NCBI GenBank assembly: GCA_964449845.1
Contig: CAYVES010000070.1
Location: 1-10,967 of the forward strand
DNA from: SOKG01 sp964449845
GTDB lineage: Bacteria; Chloroflexota; Dehalococcoidia; SZUA-161
Reading direction: 5' to 3'
Length of the DNA: 10,967 nt
A program made the position numbers and the translations under genes. The notes under the pieces are model-generated. The model did not search any database. It saw nothing but the letters and a program-made list of their open reading frames with translations, and was not told the DNA's origin. This document shows positions 6,283-10,967 of the stretch, piece by piece (within the stretch, counting starts at the first letter, position 1; every line of letters begins with the position of its first letter).

Positions 6283-7185
6283 CTATTGTTGACCGGAGCG
6301 CTTTTCGTCCGCCAAATCGGGATCGGTTTCCGGCTCACAGTGAACCACTATATTGATAGGCCGCTCCACCATTTGCGCGATAGCGCTTTCAACGGTGCTG
6401 CAAATTCGATGTCCTTCAGCCACGGAAAGCCTTGAGTCGACAAGCACGTGGACGTCCATGAAGACCTCCCTTCCCACCAGGCGAGTGCGCAGTCGATGCC
6501 AACCCTTGACCCCGGCTACACTCTGAATGGCATCGACAATCGACTTCTGCTCTTCGCCCGAAATTGAACCCTCGGTGAGCTCGACAAAGACCTTCCAAAA
6601 TGCGCTGAGTCCAACGATACTGACCATCACGCCCACCGCTATAGCCGCTGACTGGTCGCCGTGGCCCCAGCCTGCCAGCCCAGCGATGCCCCCGAATAGC
6701 ACCGCCACCGATGAAAGGGCATCGGTGCGGTGGTGCCAGGCGTTGACACGCAACGCAGAGCTGCCAACTCGGCGGGCAACCCTCTGCGTAACCTGGTAAA
6801 TCCACTCCTTGGACACTATCGACACCGCGGCAACGACAAGGACGGCATAGCTAGGGATGTTGATCTCACCTCGGTAGAGGGAGAGCCCAGCCTTCCAGGC
6901 GATGAGGATACCTGCTCCGACAAGCACCGCTCCAATGAATGAAGCAGCCATAGTCTCAAATCTTCCGTGTCCGTAGGCATGGCTTTCATCAGCGGGCCGC
7001 GATGAAAGTCGAACACCCAAGATGACAACAATATCAGTGGACAAATCGGAGATAGAATGCACCGCATCCGCGACAAGCGCAGCCGAGCCGATAACGATGC
7101 CAACAGCCAGCTTCAGTGCTGCGAGGAATATGTTGAGGCACAATCCCCATACGGTAACTCGAATTATCTGGCCAACCTGATTCAT
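6283..7185 (-). CDS. Cation diffusion facilitator (CDF) metal transporter
   Basis: The 300-residue length is normal for the family. Six membrane segments fill about residues 1-205 and a cytoplasmic ferredoxin-like domain follows. Metal-site candidates are His43-x3-Asp47 in the second segment (Asp-Ala-Val-His-Ser-Ile-Ser-Asp) and His151-x3-Asp155 in the fifth. The conserved loop His-Ala-Tyr-Gly-His-Gly-Arg-Phe-Glu lies at 69-77. The C-terminal domain ends with Asn-Ile-Val-Val-His-Cys-Glu-Pro (278-285). CDF proteins export divalent metal (Zn, Fe, Mn, Co, Cd) in exchange for protons. HxxxD pairs in both sites resemble zinc-type members, but specificity cannot be fixed by eye. GAGG lies about ten bases before the ATG. 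A promoter and an inverted repeat that could be an operator lie directly upstream (7213-7251). Confidence 0.93.
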   Translation of the reverse strand: MNQVGQIIRVTVWGLCLNIFLAALKLAVGIVIGSAALVADAVHSISDLSTDIVVILGVRLSSRPADESHAYGHGRFETMAASFIGAVLVGAGILIAWKAGLSLYRGEINIPSYAVLVVAAVSIVSKEWIYQVTQRVARRVGSSALRVNAWHHRTDALSSVAVLFGGIAGLAGWGHGDQSAAIAVGVMVSIVGLSAFWKVFVELTEGSISGEEQKSIVDAIQSVAGVKGWHRLRTRLVGREVFMDVHVLVDSRLSVAEGHRICSTVESAIAQMVERPINIVVHCEPETDPDLADEKRSGQQ

Positions 7186-7212
7186 CTCCGCCGCCTCAAA
7201 TCATCCTTTGTC

Positions 7213-7251
7213 AACTATTTATAGTTTATGGCCTCACGGCAGCAGATGCAA
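7213..7251 (-). promoter_or_regulatory. CDF promoter overlapped by an inverted repeat (candidate operator)
   Basis: On the - strand, TTGCAT (7251-7246) and TAAACT (7228-7223) are 17 bases apart and point at the transporter. The inverted repeat AACTAT-TT-ATAGTT (7213-7226) overlaps the -10 and the expected start point, a normal place for a repressor site. Metal exporters are commonly under metal-responsive repressors, so this may be such an operator. No regulator gene is nearby. Confidence 0.35.
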
Positions 7252-7588
7252 CGCCTGTCCCTCAGTCGCCGCAGAAATGGTTGTTCCGGGACAATCATAG
7301 TCGGGAAAATGGTACTGCAACTGCCAGAACAGAAGGGGGCACGTTGGTTGTGGCTTGTCGTTCAGCGGATCGTTGGTTTGCCGCAGATGGAACGAGCCCC
7401 GGGGAGGGCAAACAACCGATTAAAGGGCGCACGCGGATAGTCCACCTTCATCTGCCGCTAGTAATCTTGTGCCACCAAATGCCGCTCAAAAATGGCCAAA
7501 ATGACTATGGTGCAACTACTGACACTTATGCTAATGTTTTATTGAAGATAGTGAGGTGACCATTACCTAGCCTGTGGAGCCGAGACGT
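7252..7588. other. Stretch without a recognisable gene
   Basis: One + strand frame is open from before 7200 to 7559. It would need a TTG start (7281) without a ribosome binding site, and its translation resembles no family I know. It may be a decayed gene or chance. No hairpin followed by a T-run, RNA gene or repeat array was seen. Confidence 0.35.
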
Positions 7589-7789
7589 ATGTATATGCAG
7601 GTAGATATCTATCAATGTGAGAGTAAACACATCCACGTGGTTTTGCGAGGACGGGTTCAAGGCGAAGCTGTCTTTGGCGATTTCGATGCATTCGCTGCTT
7701 TTATTGAAGCCTGCCAACAGTTTATCAACACACACAGCCCTATACCCAGAGCTTTCCAAGATGCTTTCAACGATGAAGGCAATCCTTAG
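7589..7789 (+). CDS. Small hypothetical protein
   Basis: From ATG 7589 this encodes 66 residues, with a GGAG about nine bases upstream; a GTG at 7574 would add five. The family is not recognised. The sequence suggests two strands (Gln-Val-Asp-Ile-Tyr-Gln-Cys and Ile-His-Val-Val-Leu-Arg-Gly-Arg-Val) followed by an amphipathic helix (Phe-Asp-Ala-Phe-Ala-Ala-Phe-Ile-Glu-Ala-Cys), a pattern more protein-like than random sequence. There are no membrane segments and no metal motif. It is transcribed toward the sensor kinase gene, which ends 96 bases away on the other strand. Chance is not excluded. Confidence 0.5.
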   Translation: MYMQVDIYQCESKHIHVVLRGRVQGEAVFGDFDAFAAFIEACQQFINTHSPIPRAFQDAFNDEGNP

Positions 7790-7884
7790 AGAACTTCACC
7801 CCTCTTCTTACTAGCGACGCACTTGGGCCACTCGCCCGTCTTGACTGCAACCCGGAATAGACCGCCGCACTTGTAGGATGACAC
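7786..7884 (-). other. Possible small zinc-ribbon-like ORF directly after the kinase stop
   Basis: A GTG follows the kinase TAG with no gap and in the same frame, opening a 32-codon frame. It begins Ser-Ser-Tyr-Lys-Cys-Gly-Gly and continues Lys-Thr-Gly-Glu-Trp-Pro-Lys-Cys. This resembles half of a small zinc ribbon (YKCxxC...PKCxxC), but the second cysteine of each pair is missing, so it may be decayed or a coincidence. There is no ribosome binding site apart from the end of the kinase gene. Confidence 0.25.
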
Positions 7885-9717
7885 CTAGGTGATAGTGCCA
7901 TTGGCCGCGGCCTGCGTTAAGTCGGTTCCCTCAGCAATGCGCTGCTGTCCTGATACGATGGGTATCTCCACCACAATAGTTGCTCCTTTGCCAGGCTTGC
8001 TTCTGGCATACATATGGCCACCATGGCCTTGGACAAGACCATAGCAAGTGCTGAGGCCCAGCCCTGTTCCTTTTCCTACATCTTTGGTGGTGAAGAATGG
8101 GTCAAACATTCTCCTCAGGTTGTCTTCCGAGATGCCAGGGCCATCGTCAGTAAAGGCTATTCGGATCACCTTGCGCACCTTCTGCGTCTTGACACAGAGC
8201 TTCCCTCCGCCGTGGGCTTCTGTCATAGCTTGCTCCGCATTACTGAGGACGTTCACAAAGACCTGCTGCATCTGATCGGGGTCAGCCATAGTCATTGGGA
8301 GATCGGTATCCAGTTGCAACAATACCTCTATATTGTTGACCTTCATCCGGTAGGCGTGCATTTCCAGAGCCTTCTCAACGACTTCGTTGATAGAAACGAG
8401 GCGTTTCTCGGGCTTCTGCCTGCGGGCAAACGAGAGTAGATTACCGGTGATTCTGCTGGCGCGCTGTGCTTCTTTGTAGATAGTTTCCGCATCGCTCTTT
8501 GTGGTTTCGTCCACATTTTCTCTTTGCGCCAGAAACTGGGCGAAGCCCTGGATTGCGGCGAGTGGGTTGTTCAACTCATGAGCAACACCTGCCGACAACT
8601 CACCGACTGCAGCCAGTCTGCCAGCAATTTGAAGATGTTCCTCCATTCCCTGTTTCTCTTCTTCTGCCAGCTTGCGCTCGGTGATGTCTCTGCCTATATA
8701 AATGATGCCCTGCAGCTTCCCCTCTCTGTCTCTCATCACAGACCTGGATAGAGAGATAGGGACACTCTTACCGGCCTTCGTCCTAAAGCTCGTCTCAGCA
8801 CTGACAAAACGCGCCTCTGATTCGTCAGTTGGCATTCCCCTGACCACAGCTTTTTCACCATCCTTTTCTGCAAAGATGATTTCCACTGCCTGCCCGATTA
8901 ACTCGCTTTCTTTGTAACCAAGCATTTTCAGCGTCGCTTTGTTGGCCAGAGTTATGCTTTGATCTGGACCGACCAGAAGCAGGGAGTCTGGCATGGTAGA
9001 TATAATGCCCTCTGCTGCAGTTGCCGGAGTCATGGCAAACAGCTCGTATTTCCACATTGCATATCCAGCGCAAGCACATGCGATGGTAAATGTAGTGGTG
9101 GTCAGCTCTGGAATCCTGACTTGGAGTAAAGGGAGCAGCCATTCAGTAATCAAGCCAGTGGCGAAAACAATGAGAAACCCACTCAATATATACCTAGCCT
9201 GCTGCTTCTTCTTATGGTCGCGCTCTTTTAGGTACCACAGCAAGCATAAATATGCAGCTAGAATTCCCACGCCAAAGGCCCAAAAATAGCTAACGTTATG
9301 TAGCAAAGAGCTTTCAGGGATGGCGTATGTCCATCCCCAATACTCCTTCACTGGCTCTCCCCTGATCATGTTTGTTGTGAGCGACAAGAGAATAACCGCC
9401 AACGCTGGGGCGTATAGCAGGAGATAAGTTAGCTTATTCCTGAGTATTTTCCATTCCTGTGTAAAAACGAGGGCGAAGTGTAATAGAACAGGTGCTACTA
9501 TGAAGCTGAGAGCACCTAATTTCAGCCAGAAATAGGCTGTCTCAAGGTTATCTGCCTGACGATACCCAAATTCTGTGAACGACCACAGTGCTGAAGACAG
9601 GCAAAGCAACATGAAGATTCTGTTTAATGGCTTTCGCGTATCCCTGAGGAAGATGAAGCTTCCCAGAAGAAAAACGATCACACACGAAAGTATAGAAAGC
9701 AAAGCAAAAGCATTCAT
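7885..9717 (-). CDS. Membrane sensor histidine kinase (7TM, PAS, HisKA, HATPase)
   Basis: This 610-residue protein starts with about seven membrane segments (1-225) of the HisKA_7TM type. A PAS domain (about 236-348) ends in Gly-Arg-Asp-Ile-Thr-Glu-Arg-Lys. The dimerisation helix carries the phospho-accepting His380 in Gly-Val-Ala-His-Glu-Leu-Asn-Asn-Pro-Leu. The ATPase domain shows the N box near Asn489-Asn492, G1 at Asp524-Asp-Gly-Pro-Gly, the F box Phe-Asp-Pro-Phe-Phe-Thr-Thr-Lys (538-545) and G2 Gly-Lys-Gly-Thr-Gly-Leu-Gly-Leu (548-555). All catalytic boxes are present. The His-Glu-Leu-Asn-Asn-Pro core is that of NtrB/AtoS-like kinases, which usually drive a sigma54 activator, but no response regulator is in the window, so it is an orphan here. 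The signal may be a small molecule at the membrane or the PAS ligand. Only a weak AGAGAG precedes the ATG. Confidence 0.95.
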   Translation of the reverse strand: MNAFALLSILSCVIVFLLGSFIFLRDTRKPLNRIFMLLCLSSALWSFTEFGYRQADNLETAYFWLKLGALSFIVAPVLLHFALVFTQEWKILRNKLTYLLLYAPALAVILLSLTTNMIRGEPVKEYWGWTYAIPESSLLHNVSYFWAFGVGILAAYLCLLWYLKERDHKKKQQARYILSGFLIVFATGLITEWLLPLLQVRIPELTTTTFTIACACAGYAMWKYELFAMTPATAAEGIISTMPDSLLLVGPDQSITLANKATLKMLGYKESELIGQAVEIIFAEKDGEKAVVRGMPTDESEARFVSAETSFRTKAGKSVPISLSRSVMRDREGKLQGIIYIGRDITERKLAEEEKQGMEEHLQIAGRLAAVGELSAGVAHELNNPLAAIQGFAQFLAQRENVDETTKSDAETIYKEAQRASRITGNLLSFARRQKPEKRLVSINEVVEKALEMHAYRMKVNNIEVLLQLDTDLPMTMADPDQMQQVFVNVLSNAEQAMTEAHGGGKLCVKTQKVRKVIRIAFTDDGPGISEDNLRRMFDPFFTTKDVGKGTGLGLSTCYGLVQGHGGHMYARSKPGKGATIVVEIPIVSGQQRIAEGTDLTQAAANGTIT

Positions 9718-9915
9718 TCTACAGCTCTCTACATGAGGTTGGTATACGAGCAGTCTGCTGAAACGTTAGCATACCCACGATGAGGCGTAAATGGTTATTT
9801 CTGGCCAGCTAGTGGTAGCAAAATAGTACTGCAACAACTGAACCAATGGTAATCCCTGGGAACGATTTGAGTAGCTGGGTATGGGGCCAAAGTGGTCCGA
9901 TTGTCCGAACAGCAG

Positions 9916-10635
9916 CTAGTCCCTCTTGATCGCTGCGTGAACCGTAGCTATGCCCAGGGTGAGGCGGTACACTTTCACCTCTTGCAGGCCCGCGTTCTCC
10001 ATGATTCTCTTCACTTCCTCGGGAGACGGGAACTCCATAATCGAATCGGCCAGATAGATGTAGGCTTCCTTCCTCCCAGAAATGAGTCCGCCAACAAGCG
10101 GCGCTATGTGAAATAGAGAGAAACGGTGCAATGCTCTGGCGAGCGAAGACCTGGGCCGACTGAGTTCCAGTGACACAACCCTGGCGCCTGATTTTGCCAC
10201 CCGGGCGATTTCATGAAAGGCAGCGCCGATGTCAGCCACATTCCTCAGGCCGAAGCCGACAGTGACACAGTCAAAGGTGTTGTCCAGGAAGGGCAACTGC
10301 AGGACGTCGCCGAGAACCAGCTCGACTCTGCTTCCGTCCGACGGGGTAACGAGCTTGGCTTTGGCCTTGAGCAGCATCTTGTGGCAGAAATCCATGCCTA
10401 TTATCGTGCCTCCTCCATTCCGCCGGGAGAGGTGTCGTGCGAGCTCGCCAGTACCGGTAGCAACATCGAGGGCCAGACCACCGGGCTTGATACTGGCCTG
10501 GGATGCTGCGAATCTGCGCCATGCTCCATCACGTCGCAAGCTGAGCAGACTATTGATTAGGTCATAGCTATCCGCTATGGCGGTGAAGATCGCTCGCACA
10601 TAGGCGGTTTTGTCTTCCTTGAAATTGCCAAACAC
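9916..10635 (-). CDS. ubiE/menG: Demethylmenaquinone/ubiquinone C-methyltransferase (UbiE/MenG)
   Basis: The enzyme transfers methyl from S-adenosylmethionine to the ring of demethylmenaquinone or a ubiquinone precursor. It shows the UbiE signatures Tyr-Asp-Leu-Ile-Asn, the SAM-binding Leu-Asp-Val-Ala-Thr-Gly-Thr-Gly-Glu-Leu-Ala, Gly-Phe-Gly-Leu-Arg-Asn-Val, Phe-Pro-Ser-Pro-Glu-Glu-Val and the terminal Leu-Thr-Leu-Gly-Ile-Ala-Thr-Val-His. The longest frame starts at ATG 10677 (253 residues). That ATG has no ribosome binding site and overlaps the -10 of a strong promoter, so GTG 10635 (239 residues, AAGG upstream) is preferred. No other quinone biosynthesis gene is in the window. It implies a respiratory quinone in this organism; which quinone cannot be told. 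Confidence 0.9.
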   Translation of the reverse strand: MFGNFKEDKTAYVRAIFTAIADSYDLINSLLSLRRDGAWRRFAASQASIKPGGLALDVATGTGELARHLSRRNGGGTIIGMDFCHKMLLKAKAKLVTPSDGSRVELVLGDVLQLPFLDNTFDCVTVGFGLRNVADIGAAFHEIARVAKSGARVVSLELSRPRSSLARALHRFSLFHIAPLVGGLISGRKEAYIYLADSIMEFPSPEEVKRIMENAGLQEVKVYRLTLGIATVHAAIKRD

Positions 10636-10675
10636 TGCTAACTTACCTTGGGTACGACTCTTTCTTCGGCAAGCC

Positions 10676-10704
10676 ATTCTAACTACGCATGAGCATTAAT
10701 GCAA
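10676..10704 (-). promoter_or_regulatory. Promoter of the ubiE/menG gene
   Basis: On the - strand, TTGCAT (10704-10699) and TAGAAT (10681-10676) are exactly 17 bases apart; the -10 has five of six consensus bases. The last two bases of the -10 are the first two of ATG 10677, so the transcript would begin near 10669, inside the longest reading frame. This favours the GTG start at 10635. Confidence 0.55.
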
Positions 10705-10786
10705 GCTAACGATAGGGTTCGTCTAGCGGGGTGCAAAAAGCGCAGAATCGACATAAGCGGTGAGCAGCATACTTTCGCATAAAATA

Positions 10787-10854
10787 CCTCTCCCTCGAAG
10801 GGAGAGGGTAGGTGAGGGTGACTTCCCCCTCCCCTTAATCCCCTCTCCCAGAGG
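10787..10854. repeat. Pyrimidine/purine-rich dispersed repeat with hairpins
   Basis: CCTCTCCCT (10787-10795) and AGGGAGAGG (10799-10807) form a perfect nine-base stem with a CGA loop. A second hairpin, CCTCT-CCC-AGAGG, lies at 10842-10854. The 3' arm of the first can also pair with the 5' part of the second, so two folds compete. Similar CTCTCCC-type repeats scattered between genes are common in bacterial genomes. Only one copy is in this window, so its dispersed nature is inferred. Confidence 0.6.
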
Positions 10855-10912
10855 ACGGAAACTGCAAGAATCCCCGCAGTCGCAGGACAAGCAGCAACGC
10901 ATTCTATTTGCC

Positions 10913-10967
10913 AGCGTAGCGTTGCCACTCCTGTGGCAACGAATTCTTCGTCGTGACAGGAGTCACG
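10913..10967. repeat. Cloverleaf-forming dispersed repeat, right copy (3' arm outside window)
   Basis: The left outer arm AGCGTAGCGT (10913-10922) is followed by stem-loops at 10923-10938, 10939-10951 and 10952-10967, the same as in the left copy. The single difference is T at 10945, where the left copy has C at 26, and it lies in the loop of the middle hairpin. The window ends on the last base of the third hairpin. Confidence 0.85.

Noticed and set aside
7500..7559. Thr-Asp-Thr-Tyr-Ala-Asn-Val-Leu, similar to the C-terminus of a tyrosine recombinase
   Set aside because: The Leu-Gly-His segment and the Arg/His catalytic residues expected before it are absent in this frame and in neighbouring frames.
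7885..7887. UAG read-through (pyrrolysine or suppressor) extending the kinase
   Set aside because: The kinase is complete at the stop, and a 32-codon in-frame extension is not rare by chance. Nothing else indicates UAG recoding.
7308..9840. Near-identical words AAAATGGTACTGCAAC (7308 region) and AAAATAGTACTGCAAC (9820 region)
   Set aside because: One such short match in 11 kb is within chance expectation, and neither flank is alike.
9718..9915. Promoter of the sensor kinase gene
   Set aside because: Partial -10 words (TATGCT, TATACC, TACTAT) are present, but none has a -35 at an acceptable distance.
1..10967. tRNA, rRNA or CRISPR array
   Set aside because: No T-loop motif with a matching acceptor stem, no rRNA-like sequence and no regularly spaced repeats were seen. 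The end repeats are too few and too far apart for an array.

Overview
The window looks like a piece of an anaerobic or facultative bacterial chromosome recovered from a metagenome. A B12-type radical SAM protein, a membrane polyferredoxin, a flavin-reductase-like protein and a crotonase point to a respiratory, iron-sulfur-rich lifestyle. The mix recalls Chloroflexota (Dehalococcoidia-like), but that placement is a weak inference and no taxonomic marker settles it. The run of 100 Ns at 2235-2334 is flanked by an identical 55-base sequence on both sides. This looks like a scaffolding artefact, not a biological gap.

Layout. Positions 1-58 hold a structured repeat that recurs at 10913-10967. The left two thirds reads on the + strand: a flavin-reductase-like protein (163-714), a crotonase with its own promoter (902-1702), a PHP-domain phosphoesterase interrupted by the N gap (1764-2674), a B12-binding radical SAM enzyme (2776-4299), and then a compact group of a thioredoxin-like lipoprotein (4359-4814), a 52-residue membrane peptide with a CxxC (4875-5033) and a membrane polyferredoxin (5039-5812). 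After a 470-base stretch holding only decayed material, including a histidine-kinase tail, the right part reads mostly on the - strand: a cation diffusion facilitator (6283-7185), a 7TM-PAS hybrid sensor kinase (7885-9717) and a UbiE/MenG methyltransferase (9916-10677). One small + strand ORF (7589-7789) lies between the transporter and the kinase.

How the genes may work together. The clearest functional unit is the lipoprotein, peptide and polyferredoxin group. Predicted topology puts CxxC pairs of all three on the outer face of the membrane, and iron-sulfur clusters of the polyferredoxin on the inner face. This suggests a route for carrying reducing power from the cytoplasm or quinone pool to extracytoplasmic thiols. 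UbiE/MenG makes methylated menaquinone or ubiquinone, so quinones are available in this cell. The other genes look like independent units.

The most unusual sequence is the repeat at the two ends. It folds, with no unpaired junction bases, into a four-helix cloverleaf of 65 bases, and two of its hairpin loops are complementary to each other. The only difference between the two copies falls in the third loop.
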